Assembly (NCBI RefSeq): GCF_024748615.1
Contig: NZ_CP087168.1
Location: forward strand, 2,170,001 to 2,234,000
DNA from: Pseudomonas sp. B21-048
Lineage (GTDB): Bacteria > Pseudomonadota > Gammaproteobacteria > Pseudomonadales > Pseudomonadaceae
DNA length: 64,000 nucleotides
Direction of reading: 5' to 3'
Part shown: positions 49,518 through 59,210 of the stretch, one piece after another
Layout: every line of letters starts with the position of its first letter
Position numbering within the stretch: position 1 is the stretch's first letter
Translations under genes and position numbers: made by a program
Notes under the pieces: model-generated
The model's database searches: none
What the model saw: the letters and a program-made list of their open reading frames with translations, nothing else
What the model was told of the DNA's origin: nothing

Positions 49518-50567
49518 CTAAAGCTCCGCGTACATCCGGCCGGGATTGAACAGCCCTTGCGGGTCCAGTTGCGCCTTGAGTTGCCGGTGATAGCGCAGCA
49601 GTGCCGGGGCCAGCGGCTGGAAAGGCGTTTCGCTGACGCCATGGCTGAAACAGGTGGCGTGGCCGCCGAGTTCACGGGCTCGCGACTGAATGTTGTCAGC
49701 CGCGGATTTCAACCAGCGTTGCGCGCCGCCCCAGTCGATCAGTTGCTCACCGGGCAAGTCCAGAGGCCCGAGGTTGTTGGGCAATGACAAGCGCCACAGC
49801 GCCAAGCCCTCATTAAAAAAGTCTAGTCGTTGTTCGTTCAGGTCGGCCCAATAAACGGAGTCCAACGGCTCGCCGCCGAGCCGTTGATGGGCGGCCGTGA
49901 CCGAACCCTCGCCGCCTTCCAGGCGCAGATACAAACGCTTGCCGTCGTGGCTGGCGGCGCTGATGGGCAGCGGTTGCTGGCCCCATTGCGCCAGATTGGC
50001 CAAGGCGTGGGCACAATCGATGTCCAGGCTGATGCTCAAGCATTGCCGGGGTTTGGGCAGCACTTTGAGCGAAACTTCGGTCAGCACGCCGAGGCAGCCA
50101 TAACTACCCACCATCAGGCGCGAGAGGTCGTAGCCGGCAACGTTTTTCATCACTTCACCGCCGAAGCGCAGGTGGGTGCCGAGGCCGCTGATCACCCGCG
50201 TACCGAGGACAAAATCGCGCACTGAACCGGACCACGGGCGCCGCGGCCCGGACAGCCCCGTCGCGATCATCCCGCCGACGGTGGCGCCTTCACCGAACGA
50301 CGGCGGCTCGCAGGGCAACATTTGCCCCGCTGCGTCCAGTGCGGCAAACAGTTCACTCAGCGGCGTGCCAGCGCGAACGCTGATCACCAGCTCCGTCGGG
50401 TCATAGCTGACGATACCGCGATGGGCGCGGGTGTCGAGTATTTCTCCAGCCACTTCACGGCCAAGAAACACCTTGGTATTACCGCCCTGAATGCGCAGTG
50501 GCGTGGCGTTCTCCCGCGCCTGCCTGACCTGCTCCAGCAGGGCCGCACTGGCATCGAAGTCCGGCAT
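49518..50567 (-). CDS. glcE: Glycolate oxidase FAD-binding subunit GlcE
   Basis: 349 residues. The FAD_binding_4 fold is seen in LRIQGGNTKVFLGREV, EPPSFGEGATVGGMIATGLS, GPRRPWSGSVRDFVLGTRVI and FGGEVMKNVAGYDLSRLMVG; the C-terminus LKAQLDPQGLFNPGRM is that of GlcE. It is the second flavin subunit of the GlcDEF complex. Start and glcD stop share a base (TGATG), so translation is coupled. Confidence 0.92.
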   Translation of the reverse strand: MPDFDASAALLEQVRQARENATPLRIQGGNTKVFLGREVAGEILDTRAHRGIVSYDPTELVISVRAGTPLSELFAALDAAGQMLPCEPPSFGEGATVGGMIATGLSGPRRPWSGSVRDFVLGTRVISGLGTHLRFGGEVMKNVAGYDLSRLMVGSYGCLGVLTEVSLKVLPKPRQCLSISLDIDCAHALANLAQWGQQPLPISAASHDGKRLYLRLEGGEGSVTAAHQRLGGEPLDSVYWADLNEQRLDFFNEGLALWRLSLPNNLGPLDLPGEQLIDWGGAQRWLKSAADNIQSRARELGGHATCFSHGVSETPFQPLAPALLRYHRQLKAQLDPQGLFNPGRMYAEL

Positions 50568-52066
50568 CAGAAACGCTCCAGCTCAGGAAACGGCAGTTCT
50601 CCTGCGTGGATGTGCATCGCGCCGAATTCGGCGCAGCGGTGCAGGGTCGGGATGTTCTTGCCGGGGTTGAGCAGGCCCTGCGGGTCGAATGCGGCTTTGA
50701 CGGCGTGAAACAGGGTCAATTCGTCACTGTTGAACTGCGCGCACATTTGATTGATTTTCTCCCGGCCGACGCCGTGCTCGCCGGTGATGCTGCCACCGAC
50801 TTTCACGCACAGTTCGAGGATCTTGCCGCCGAGGGCTTCGGCCCGCTCCAGTTCACCGGGCTGGTTGGCGTCGAACAGAATCAGTGGGTGCATGTTGCCG
50901 TCACCGGCATGGAAAACGTTGGCCACGCGCAAGCCGTATTCCTGCGCCAGGCTGGCAATGCCCTTGAGCACGCCGGGCAGTTCGCGGCGGGGGATGGTGC
51001 CGTCCATGCAGTAGTAATCCGGCGAGAGGCGGCCGATCGCCGGGAAGGCGTTTTTGCGCCCGGCCCAGAACCGCACGCGTTCGGCTTCGTCCCGGGCCTG
51101 GCGCACGTCGCTGGCGCCGGCCTGTTGCAGCACCTGGCGGACTCGTTCGCAGTCGTCGTGGACATCGGCTTCGACACCGTCCAGTTCGCACAGCAGGATC
51201 GCTTCGGCGTCCACCGGGTAACCGGCGTGAATGAAATCTTCGGCGGCACGGATCGCCAGGTTGTCCATCATCTCCAGGCCTCCGGGGATGATCCCGGCGG
51301 CGATGATCTCGGCCACCGCGCGGCCGGCCTTTTCCACCGAGTCGAAACTCGCCAGCAGGACTTTGGCGACTTGGGGTTTGGGCAGCAGTTTGACCGTGAC
51401 TTCGGTGATGATCCCCAGCAAGCCTTCGGAGCCGGTGAACAGCGCCAGCAGGTCGAAGCCCGGCGCGTCCAGCGAATCGGCGCCGAGGGTCAGGTGTTCG
51501 CCTTCAAGGGTCAATATTTCGAGTTTCAGCAGGTTGTGCACGGTCAGGCCGTATTTGAGGCAATGCACGCCACCAGCGTTTTCCGCGACGTTGCCGCCGA
51601 TGGAGCAGGCGATTTGCGAGGACGGGTCCGGCGCGTAATACAGGCCGAAGGGCGCCGCTGCCTGGGAAATCGCCAGGTTGCGCACCCCCGGCTGGACCCG
51701 TGCGGTGCGGGCGGCGGGGTCAATGTGCAGAATGTTGTGGAACCGCACCATCACCAGCAGCACGCCTTTGTCCAATGGCAGCGCACCGCCGGACAAGCCG
51801 GTGCCGGCCCCGCGCGCCACCACCGGCACATTACGGGCATGACAGAGCCTGAGCAGTGCCTGCACCTGTTCCAGTTGCCGAGGCAAGGCGACCAGCATCG
51901 GCGTGGTGCGATAGGCCGAGAGACCGTCGCATTCGTAGGGCTTGAGTTCTTCTTCGCGCCAGAGAATGTCCAGGTCCGGCACCTCTTGCTGCAACGCCTT
52001 GAGCAGCGCTGCTTTATCTACGTTCGGCAGAACACCGTCGATGCGTTCGTCGTAAAGAATGTTCAT
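50567..52066 (-). CDS. glcD: Glycolate oxidase catalytic subunit GlcD
   Basis: 499 residues. The FAD-binding domain has VPVVARGAGTGLSGGALPLD and GGNVAENAGGVHCLKYGLTV; the oxidase C-terminal domain ends GEHGVGREKINQMC and FDPQGLLNPGKN with the flavin/substrate histidines. It oxidises glycolate (or D-lactate-like 2-hydroxy acids) to the oxo-acid. Two tandem ATGs exist; GAGG is better spaced for the second (52066). It leads the glcDEF operon; no glcC regulator gene is adjacent. Confidence 0.92.
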   Translation of the reverse strand: MNILYDERIDGVLPNVDKAALLKALQQEVPDLDILWREEELKPYECDGLSAYRTTPMLVALPRQLEQVQALLRLCHARNVPVVARGAGTGLSGGALPLDKGVLLVMVRFHNILHIDPAARTARVQPGVRNLAISQAAAPFGLYYAPDPSSQIACSIGGNVAENAGGVHCLKYGLTVHNLLKLEILTLEGEHLTLGADSLDAPGFDLLALFTGSEGLLGIITEVTVKLLPKPQVAKVLLASFDSVEKAGRAVAEIIAAGIIPGGLEMMDNLAIRAAEDFIHAGYPVDAEAILLCELDGVEADVHDDCERVRQVLQQAGASDVRQARDEAERVRFWAGRKNAFPAIGRLSPDYYCMDGTIPRRELPGVLKGIASLAQEYGLRVANVFHAGDGNMHPLILFDANQPGELERAEALGGKILELCVKVGGSITGEHGVGREKINQMCAQFNSDELTLFHAVKAAFDPQGLLNPGKNIPTLHRCAEFGAMHIHAGELPFPELERF

Positions 52067-52154
52067 CATCGCGCCTCATATGAATCGCTGAACATCACCC
52101 CGAATTATCTGCCAAACGCAGTCTCGCAGCTCGACAGCTGCTATGGGGGAGGGC

Positions 52155-53084
52155 TCAGGAGCGATGTGTCTCCAAAAACTCCCGGTACAACCGCGCCGTA
52201 TTGGCCGGTTGCTCAACCATCGGCATATGGCCGACACCGTCCCAGATGTCCACCCGCAGATCGACGATGCCCTTGCTCCAGACTGGCACGCTGCTGACGT
52301 CGATCAAACGGTCCTTGCGCCCCCACAGCAGCAGCGCCGGGCATTTGATGTCGGGCAGTTTCGGCTCCATCGGCGGGCTGGCGTGAAAGTCCCTGAAGAT
52401 CTCTTCCAGCTCGTCGCGCTGCTGTTCATAGCGTTGGGCGACGGCATCCAGCACGATCCCCGGCACCCATGGCGGCGAGGCCATGGTCATGGCGTAGAAA
52501 TACTGGAACTCTTCCCGGGAATGAATCAAAAAAGGGTTGTGACCACGAGCCAGGTGTCGCTCCATGTCGCTGAGCTCCGGGGCGGTGACACCGGCCGGGT
52601 CGATCAACGCCAGTGAAACAATGCGCTCCGGGTAGGTGGCCGCCAGCCACGCCGCGATGTAACCGCCCATGGAGTTGCCGATCACGTGCACCTTCTCGAC
52701 CCCGCAGATATCGAGCAGCTGGATCAGCCGCTTGGCCTGGACCGCAATGTCATAGCCACCGCCGGCCTTGAAGCCGGTTTCGCCATGCCCCGCAAGGTCA
52801 GGAATAATCACCCGGTAGTCGTCGACAAAGTGGCGGGCAAAACGCAGCCAGATGTTCTTGTCGGCGCTGAAGCCATGCAGCATCAGCACACTGCTGGAGG
52901 CTTCGTAAGGCCCGCCTTGCCAGGTCGAGACGGTCATTTCGGTGATCGGCACAACGATCTTGTGCAACCGATACAGCCTGGCCTCCAGCGCCATGTTCAA
53001 ATCATAGAGCCAGTAACCGATGGCCGGGTAGCTCAACCAGCTCCAGGCCACGAAGACGGCGATAGAGACAACCAACAGAAGCAT
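52155..53084 (-). CDS. Membrane-anchored alpha/beta hydrolase
   Basis: 309 residues. An N-terminal helix (LLLVVSIAVFVAWSWLSY) anchors a periplasm- or cytoplasm-facing alpha/beta hydrolase: oxyanion LMLHGFSADKNIW, nucleophile elbow in VIGNSMGGYIAAW (serine about 140), acid in LLWGRKDRLID and histidine in WDGVGHMPMVEQP. It resembles lipolytic or MhpC-like hydrolases; substrate unknown. It precedes glcD on the same strand by 85 bp but is probably a separate unit. Confidence 0.83.
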   Translation of the reverse strand: MLLLVVSIAVFVAWSWLSYPAIGYWLYDLNMALEARLYRLHKIVVPITEMTVSTWQGGPYEASSSVLMLHGFSADKNIWLRFARHFVDDYRVIIPDLAGHGETGFKAGGGYDIAVQAKRLIQLLDICGVEKVHVIGNSMGGYIAAWLAATYPERIVSLALIDPAGVTAPELSDMERHLARGHNPFLIHSREEFQYFYAMTMASPPWVPGIVLDAVAQRYEQQRDELEEIFRDFHASPPMEPKLPDIKCPALLLWGRKDRLIDVSSVPVWSKGIVDLRVDIWDGVGHMPMVEQPANTARLYREFLETHRS

Positions 53085-53292
53085 CAGGCTATTCCTTTGC
53101 GGTGATCAGGGCAGGTTGTTTATCGATCCCTCCCTTCATGTATAGACAAACATTGGACACTCGCCTCATGGCGATGCTACGTAATTCAGACCGCTAGCCG
53201 GTGATGGCTATTTGCCGTTGCCCTGATAGACTTCAAAACACACTTTCACCCCCGTGTGCTGTCAGGCTCCGTTCAGTCGTACAGAGGCCTCT

Positions 53293-54366
53293 ATGGAAAA
53301 AAAGGGAGGAAAGGGACTTTCATTGGCCAGGAGGCTGTATACGTCGCGAATCCTTGGGCTGGCCCTTGGATTATTGTGCGTCGGTGCAGGAATGTATCCA
53401 CTCGACCCGGCGCCCTGGGTCTGGGGAGTGATGCTGATCAATGGCTTGCTTTGGCCGCATATGGCCTATCAATGGGCGCGCCGGGCGAAAGTTCCCTACC
53501 ACGCGGAACACCGCAACATTCTGGTTGACGCGTTTCTCGGCGGTTTCTGGGTGGCCGCCATGCAGTTCAATCCGCTGCCGAGCGCGGCAACACTGTCGAT
53601 GATGGCGATGCACAACGTGGCCATCGGCGGTTTGCGTTTTCTGTTGGTGGGCGCCGTTGCGCAGATGCTCGGGATCGGCGTCGGGCTGCTGGTGTTCATG
53701 CCGGCTTTTGTCCCGCAAACCAGCCCGTTTCAGCTGTACGCCTGCTTGCCTTTGCTGTCGATTTATCCGCTGTCCCTGGGCTGGATCTGCTTCCGCCAAG
53801 CCCACACCCTCGGCCGTCACAAGCGCGAGTTGCTGGCCCTGAGTCGCACCGACAGCCTGACCGGCCTGCTGAATCACGGGGCCTGGAAAGATCAGCTGGA
53901 AATCGAGTTTCAGCGTTGCCAACGCCAGCAGCAGGGCGGGGCGATAGCGCTGATCGACATCGATCATTTCAAAATCATCAACGACACCTACGGCCATGTC
54001 GCCGGGGACATTGTCCTGCGTCAGTTGAGCAAAATGCTCAAGCAGAACCTGCGGGCAGCGGATGTCGCCGGGCGCTATGGCGGCGACGAATTCTGTGTGT
54101 TGCTGCCAGACCTGCCGCTGGACCGCGCCGCCGTGGCGATGGATGCGCTGCGTGATCGTTTCGCCACGTTGGGTTATGAGCAGAGCCCGGCGCTGAAAGT
54201 CAGTCTGAGCATCGGCCTGGCGGCCTTCAATCCCGCCCATGATGACGCGACCCTCTGGCTCAATGATGCCGACCAGGCGCTCTACGAAGCCAAGACCACC
54301 GGCCGCAATCGCGTCATCTGCCACAATGACGGTAAGTCGTATAAAGCGTTGCTCGATTCAGTCTGA
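53293..54366 (+). CDS. Diguanylate cyclase with MASE2 membrane sensor
   Basis: 357 residues. Residues about 15-175 form a MASE2 domain with five to six hydrophobic helices (RRLYTSRILGLALGLLCVGA; PHMAYQWARRAKVPYHAEHR). The GGDEF domain begins near 190 (RTDSLTGLLNHGAW) and has LIDIDHFKIINDTYGHVAGD and the active loop RYGGDEFC. An RxxD inhibitory site (RAAD) lies five residues before GGDEF, so feedback by c-di-GMP is expected. This is the AdrA/DgcC architecture. ATG 53293 has GAGG upstream and fits the MASE2 start. Stand-alone gene. Confidence 0.9.
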   Translation: MEKKGGKGLSLARRLYTSRILGLALGLLCVGAGMYPLDPAPWVWGVMLINGLLWPHMAYQWARRAKVPYHAEHRNILVDAFLGGFWVAAMQFNPLPSAATLSMMAMHNVAIGGLRFLLVGAVAQMLGIGVGLLVFMPAFVPQTSPFQLYACLPLLSIYPLSLGWICFRQAHTLGRHKRELLALSRTDSLTGLLNHGAWKDQLEIEFQRCQRQQQGGAIALIDIDHFKIINDTYGHVAGDIVLRQLSKMLKQNLRAADVAGRYGGDEFCVLLPDLPLDRAAVAMDALRDRFATLGYEQSPALKVSLSIGLAAFNPAHDDATLWLNDADQALYEAKTTGRNRVICHNDGKSYKALLDSV

Positions 54367-54374
54367 CCGATCAC

Positions 54375-54420
54375 CCCAAACAGCTGTGGGGGCGAGCCTG
54401 CTCGCGATGGCATCATTTCA
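54375..54420. repeat. REP-like element
   Basis: CAGCTGTGGGGGCGAGCCTGCTCGCGATGGCAT, containing the GCGAGCCTGCTCGC palindrome at about 54395-54408, lies between the convergent diguanylate cyclase and oxaloacetate decarboxylase genes. Its layout is that of pseudomonad REP sequences. Confidence 0.55.
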
Positions 54421-54428
54421 GCTGAACC

Positions 54429-55298
54429 TCACTCCTTGACGCTCATGTATTCCTTCGCCCAAAGAATGTAGTCCTCAGGCTGCGTATAGGTATGAGTCAA
54501 CTCAGTAGCGTTCAGGTCCGACGCCTGGGTAAAGATCTGGCGCTGTTCGCGCAGGCTGTCGTAAGTGGCTTTGATCGCGGCGAAGTAGGCGCCATGGCCA
54601 TCGATGGTGACGCGCACGCCCAGTTCCGCCAGGCGTTTGTCGTCGCGCAGCAGCGGGTTGCCGTAGGTGACCAGCATCAGCGGCACGCTCAGGTGCTCGG
54701 CAATGTGTTCGAGGTGGTCGAAGTCCCGCACGCCCACCATGCAAATCCCGTCCGCCCCCGCCTGTTGGTATTGCTGGGTACGGCTGATGATTTCCTGAAC
54801 CGGCAGGATCCCGGCATGGGTCCGCGCAATGATCGCCATTTCCGAGTCGACCCGAGCTTCGAGCGCCGCGCGTATCTTGCCGACGCCTTCGGCGACTGTG
54901 GTCAAGTCGGTGGACTTGCGGCCGAATTGTGCCGGTAACAGGGTGTCTTCAATGGTCAGCGCGGCCACGCCAGCGCGTTCGAGTTCGACGATGGTGCGCA
55001 TGACGTTGAGCGCGTTGCCATAGCCGTGATCGGCATCGGCGATCACCGGTAATTGGGCCACGCGGCCAATGCGGGTCGCCTGCTCGGCGAACTCGCTCAG
55101 GGTGATCAAGGCAAAGTCGGGGGCGCCCAGCACCTGCAGCGACGCGACCGAACCACCGAGGATCCCCACTTCAAACCCCAGGTCAGCGGCGATGCGTGCC
55201 GACATGGGATCAAAGACCGACGCGGTGTGATAGCAGGCATTGGAAGCAAACAGTTGGCGGAAATTACGGCGCAAATCCTGATGTGACAGCCTGGACAT
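54429..55298 (-). CDS. Oxaloacetate decarboxylase, PEP mutase/isocitrate lyase superfamily
   Basis: 289 residues. Superfamily features: [35 protein letters not shown], the metal aspartates in [16 protein letters not shown] and TIEDTLLP, and [13 protein letters not shown]. In place of the mutase/lyase catalytic loop it has [10 protein letters not shown], as in the P. aeruginosa PA4872-type oxaloacetate decarboxylase. It should decarboxylate oxaloacetate to pyruvate. ATG 55298 is preferred to an in-frame codon 57 bp upstream because the family starts [10 protein letters not shown]. Confidence 0.83.
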   Translation of the reverse strand: MSRLSHQDLRRNFRQLFASNACYHTASVFDPMSARIAADLGFEVGILGGSVASLQVLGAPDFALITLSEFAEQATRIGRVAQLPVIADADHGYGNALNVMRTIVELERAGVAALTIEDTLLPAQFGRKSTDLTTVAEGVGKIRAALEARVDSEMAIIARTHAGILPVQEIISRTQQYQQAGADGICMVGVRDFDHLEHIAEHLSVPLMLVTYGNPLLRDDKRLAELGVRVTIDGHGAYFAAIKATYDSLREQRQIFTQASDLNATELTHTYTQPEDYILWAKEYMSVKE

Positions 55299-55571
55299 AT
55301 GAGTTCCACCAATACAAAGGAATGGAAGGGCTTGAGCAAAAAGTGTCAACGCCAAAGTAACAAAAGGCTATCACGCGGGCGGGCGAAGAATGATGACGAA
55401 TTTGCCGAGCAGGGAGACGCAAGATCAAAAGATCGCAGCCTGGGGCAGCTGCTGCGGGATGTTCAACGAATGGGACGGGTAAAAAATGAGGATGTAGTTA
55501 TTATCGGGTGCACAGCATCCCGATGTAGGCGCTGCCGAAGACTCGGGCCGCGTTCGGACAATCTTTTCCGA

Positions 55572-56606
55572 TCACGCCGCCACCGCCTGCCGCTGTTGGT
55601 TAGGCAGCGGCACGGCACGGACCGAGTTGCCGGGTTGCAGTTGCAGGCGTTTGGCGGTGAGTCGGTCGACGATCAGGCTATTGCCGACCATCCGCGCCTG
55701 GGCGGTGGTAATGCGGCAGTTTTCCAGGCGGCGGTTATGGATCAGCCACACCGGCGCCTGCTCGTCGGGCGTGCCGATGGCCAGCTCCAGGCGTTGGCTG
55801 TCACGCACCGTGCGGATTCTCGATACCGGGGCTTCGATGACCGGACCTGCGTCAAAAATGTCGACATAGCCCTGATGGGTAAACCCCTCGGCGGTGAGGA
55901 TTTTCAGCGCCGGTTCCGTGTTCGGGTGAGGTTTGCCGATCACCGCTTGGGCCTGTTCAGTAAGCAGGCAAGTGTAGAGTGGTTGGCGCGGCATCAGTTC
56001 GGCGATAAACGCTTTGCTGCCCAGCCCCGACAAGTGATCGGCTTGGCTGAAATCCATCTTGAAAAAGTGCCGGCCCAGACTGTCCCAAAATGGCGAGCAG
56101 CCTTGTTCATCGGCACTGCCGCGCAGTTCGGCAATGAGCTTGTCGCCGAACAGATGCGGGAATTCGGCAACGAATAGCAGACGCCCCAGCGACAGCAATC
56201 GACCATTACTGCCATGACGTTGATCGTGTCGCAAAAACAGCGAACAGATTTCCGATTGGCCGGTCATTTCGTTGCTCAGAAACAACGTGGGGATCTGGCG
56301 CTGAATGCCCAGGTCCGGCGACGAACTGACCGTGAGTCCGACCCGGTAGTTGTACCAGGGCTCCCGCAGGCCGACAGCTCCCGTCAGGGCACTGACGCCG
56401 ACCACTTGTTGATCGTCGTCTTCGAGCACGAACAGGTAATCGGCGTCCGCGCGCTCGACCTGTTCGGCGAAGGTGCGCTGGGCCCAGCGAACGCGATGGG
56501 CCAGGCGTTCCTCGTTGGCCGGCAGGGTGGTGACCCCGGGGGCGGCCCGTTGCACAAGATCCAGCAAGGCGGGCAGGTCGGTGACTTGAACCGGGCGGAG
56601 AATCAT
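55572..56606 (-). CDS. aruG: Arginine/ornithine N-succinyltransferase beta subunit (AruG-like)
   Basis: 344 residues of the AstA family: ILRPVQVTDLPALLDLVQRA, PTLFLSNEMTGQSEICSLFL, ELRGSADEQGCSPFWDSLGR, HFFKMDFSQADHLSG and IFDAGPVIEAPVSRIRTVRD. AstA-type enzymes transfer succinyl from succinyl-CoA to the alpha-amino group of arginine or ornithine. Pseudomonads use two subunits encoded side by side; the alpha-like gene lies 61 bp upstream. The rest of the aru operon (aruC, D, B, E) is not here, so this may be a second copy with another substrate. Confidence 0.82.
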   Translation of the reverse strand: MILRPVQVTDLPALLDLVQRAAPGVTTLPANEERLAHRVRWAQRTFAEQVERADADYLFVLEDDDQQVVGVSALTGAVGLREPWYNYRVGLTVSSSPDLGIQRQIPTLFLSNEMTGQSEICSLFLRHDQRHGSNGRLLSLGRLLFVAEFPHLFGDKLIAELRGSADEQGCSPFWDSLGRHFFKMDFSQADHLSGLGSKAFIAELMPRQPLYTCLLTEQAQAVIGKPHPNTEPALKILTAEGFTHQGYVDIFDAGPVIEAPVSRIRTVRDSQRLELAIGTPDEQAPVWLIHNRRLENCRITTAQARMVGNSLIVDRLTAKRLQLQPGNSVRAVPLPNQQRQAVAA

Positions 56607-56667
56607 GAGGCAGCTCCTTCTTCGCGCCCATTCGGGCGCTGTCGTTGGGCACGGGGCGGGTGGCGGC

Positions 56668-57684
56668 TCACAGGGCGATCAACCGGATCTTACTGGCGTC
56701 GGTCACGTTCAGGGCCGCGCACATTTCGGCGCTCAATGTCACAGGTTGCCCGGCTCGATAGTCGAGCTCGGCGACGATGGCGCGATAACCCTTCAACGAA
56801 TCGTTGCTCACCAGGTAGTTGCCGCGGGCGTCGGAGGCTGAGCCAGGGTGCACCGCGGCGGTCTGGCTTTGGGCGATGGAGCGAATGTTCGAGGTGCGTG
56901 CGTGCAACGTCGGGCCACCGTCGAACAGGTCGATATAGCTGTTGGTCTCGAAGCCTTCGCGTTCAAGAATGTCGAAGGCCTCCTGACCGTCAGGATGAAT
57001 CCGGCCGATACATGCCTGTGCGGCCGGGGGCAGCATCGGCACGTAGATCGGGTATTGCGGCATCAGTTCGGCGAGAAACCTCCGGCTCTGCAGACCGCAA
57101 AGCCGCTCGGCCTCAACGTACGGCAGGTCGAAGAAGTGCTTGCCCAGCGCATCCCAGAAGGGTGACTGGCCTTGTTCGTCACTGTAGCCAACGATTTCGG
57201 TGATCACCGCTTCGGCAAAACGCACCGTGTGGGCGGCGATGAACAGCAGCCGCGCCCGGGACAGCAGTTCGGAAAACAGCGTGCGTTCCAGCGCCGTGTC
57301 GATATGGAAACCGCGCAGCAAGGTGTGACCACCGAGGTCGTGGCATAACGACAGCGCCGGCACCCCATGCTCGATGTTCAGTTCCCGTGAGGCGCTGGTG
57401 AAATGGCGGTTGCGCAAACTGTAGAACGGTTCGCTGAACCCTGCGGTGGCGAGGATTTCCGAGCAGCCGACCAGACGGCGGGTCGTGAGATTTTCCAGCA
57501 CGAAGAAATAATTCTCCGGGCCAGGCCCCTGGACGTTTTTCTCGAACGAAGCGCAGGAGTCGAGAATTTTCTCGCGCAGGCGTTCGGTGTCGTCCGGCAA
57601 GGACGTGACCCCCACCAGACTGTCGCGCGCCAGTTGCTGCAACTGGGTCAGGTCGCTTAACTCCACTGGGCGTAAGACCAGCAT
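56668..57684 (-). CDS. aruF: Arginine/ornithine N-succinyltransferase alpha subunit (AruF-like)
   Basis: 338 residues of the AstA family, about 40 percent like its neighbour by eye: VLRPVELSDLTQLQQLARDS, REKILDSCASFEKNV, YSDEQGQSPFWDALGKHFFD, RRFLAELMPQYPIYVPMLPP and LFDGGPTLHARTSNIRSIAQ. It precedes the beta-like gene and follows the APC permease by 119 bp on the same strand. The pairing is conserved in Pseudomonas; succinylation of a basic amino acid is the expected reaction. Confidence 0.82.
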   Translation of the reverse strand: MLVLRPVELSDLTQLQQLARDSLVGVTSLPDDTERLREKILDSCASFEKNVQGPGPENYFFVLENLTTRRLVGCSEILATAGFSEPFYSLRNRHFTSASRELNIEHGVPALSLCHDLGGHTLLRGFHIDTALERTLFSELLSRARLLFIAAHTVRFAEAVITEIVGYSDEQGQSPFWDALGKHFFDLPYVEAERLCGLQSRRFLAELMPQYPIYVPMLPPAAQACIGRIHPDGQEAFDILEREGFETNSYIDLFDGGPTLHARTSNIRSIAQSQTAAVHPGSASDARGNYLVSNDSLKGYRAIVAELDYRAGQPVTLSAEMCAALNVTDASKIRLIAL

Positions 57685-57803
57685 GGATGTACTCCTGTCT
57701 CAAAGGGTTCGGCGATTTGCACCGAACCTGACTATCACTGTCGGTTTCCACGCGTTAAATCGGCAGTCGCCTGAATTCATGTCAGACGCTGCTCTTTTTC
57801 TTG

Positions 57804-59153
57804 TCAGCCATTGCTTGGGTCGGGTAGGACCGTGCTGGCACCCCGTTTGTTGAGGAAGAATAGATAGACCAGCCCCAGGGCAATCCAGATCAGGCCGAGT
57901 TTCTGTGCATCGACGCCCATGTTGTACATGATGGCGGCGACGATGATGAAGCCGATCACCGGGCAGAGCAGGTGACGAATCACCTGGCCGGACTTCTGCC
58001 GGCGCCAGTAGTAGTTGATCACGGTCAGGTGCAGCAACATGAAGCCGCTCAGAGCGCCGAAGTTCACCAGGGAGGTGAGGGTGTCCACCGAGTTGATGAA
58101 CAGGTAGCAGATCACTAGCGACAGCACTGCCACCAGATAGATGCTCACGTACGGCGTGTTGTGTTTCGAGTGCACCCTGGCCAGCACTTTCGGCAGTTTG
58201 CCGTCTCGGGCCATGCCGAACAGCAGACGCGAAACCGCCGCTTGCGAGGTGATCGCGACCGCGACGCCCCAGGCCAGGGCGGTGGCCACGGCGGTCAGGG
58301 TGGCCAGCCAGCTGCCGGCGGCGATTTCGGCGATTTCATAGAACGCCGTATCGGCGGACTTGAAGCCCAGGCCAGCGGCCAGATCGGTGGCAATCCAGGT
58401 TTGCACGACAAAGATCGCGCCCATTACCAGCAAGGTGATCAGCGCAGCTTTGCCGACGCTACGGCCCGGGTCGCCCTTGATCTCTTCGGCGAGGGTGGAA
58501 ATCGCATCGAAACCGAGGAACGACAGCACGGCAATCGAGACTGCTTGCATCAGCAGTGCGAAGTTGAACGTCTCGGGGTTATACAGCGGCGCCAGCGTCA
58601 GCTCGCCGTTTCCGCCGCCACTGTGCAGGGCATTCCAGGCATAGAACAGGAAGATCCCCAACACCACCAGTTGCGCCAGTAGAAAGACGATGTTCATCCG
58701 CGCGGTGAAGGTAATGCCCCGCAGGTTGACGAAGGTGGCGCTGACCAGAAAAGCCAGGATGAAGCCGACTTTCGGGATGTCCGGGTACAAATGATTCAGC
58801 GCCATCGCCGCGTAGACATAGAGCAGTGGCGGAATCAGCAAATAATCGAGCAGCATCAGCCAACCGGCGATAAACCCGACATGCGGGTTGAGGCCGCGTT
58901 GTGCGTAGGAATACACGGAGCCCGCAATCGGAAAGGCCCGGGCCATGCTGCCGTAACTGAGGGCGGTGAACAGCATCGCCACCATGCCGATGATGTAGGC
59001 CAGCGGCACCATCCCCGGGGCTTCGGCGTTGACGTAACCATAAACGCCGAACGGGGCGATGGGGATCATGAAGATCATCCCGTACACCACCAGGTCCGTC
59101 AGCGACAGGCTACGTTTCAACTCTTGCTTGTAGCCAAACTCTTCTATTTCCAT
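57804..59153 (-). CDS. APC-superfamily amino acid/polyamine permease
   Basis: 449 residues with twelve hydrophobic helices. The APC hallmark is in helix 1 (DLVVYGMIFMIPIAPFGVYG), with GSMARAFPIAGSVYSYAQRG and the helix 6 segment SFLGFDAISTLAEEIKGDPG. The form is close to PuuP-like putrescine/amino acid importers. It lies 57 bp downstream of the N-formylglutamate amidohydrolase gene and probably imports the compound degraded by that cluster. Confidence 0.85.
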   Translation of the reverse strand: MEIEEFGYKQELKRSLSLTDLVVYGMIFMIPIAPFGVYGYVNAEAPGMVPLAYIIGMVAMLFTALSYGSMARAFPIAGSVYSYAQRGLNPHVGFIAGWLMLLDYLLIPPLLYVYAAMALNHLYPDIPKVGFILAFLVSATFVNLRGITFTARMNIVFLLAQLVVLGIFLFYAWNALHSGGGNGELTLAPLYNPETFNFALLMQAVSIAVLSFLGFDAISTLAEEIKGDPGRSVGKAALITLLVMGAIFVVQTWIATDLAAGLGFKSADTAFYEIAEIAAGSWLATLTAVATALAWGVAVAITSQAAVSRLLFGMARDGKLPKVLARVHSKHNTPYVSIYLVAVLSLVICYLFINSVDTLTSLVNFGALSGFMLLHLTVINYYWRRQKSGQVIRHLLCPVIGFIIVAAIMYNMGVDAQKLGLIWIALGLVYLFFLNKRGASTVLPDPSNG

Positions 59154-59210
59154 GAAGCCCTTCTCCTTGATATGAAAGCAGCCGCACGCTGCGAGTTTGA
59201 AGCGATTGCT

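Noticed and set aside
50606..52297. Plus-strand frame of 563 codons opposite glcD
   Set aside because: Complementary to intact glcD with all flavin motifs; composition typical of an antisense shadow.
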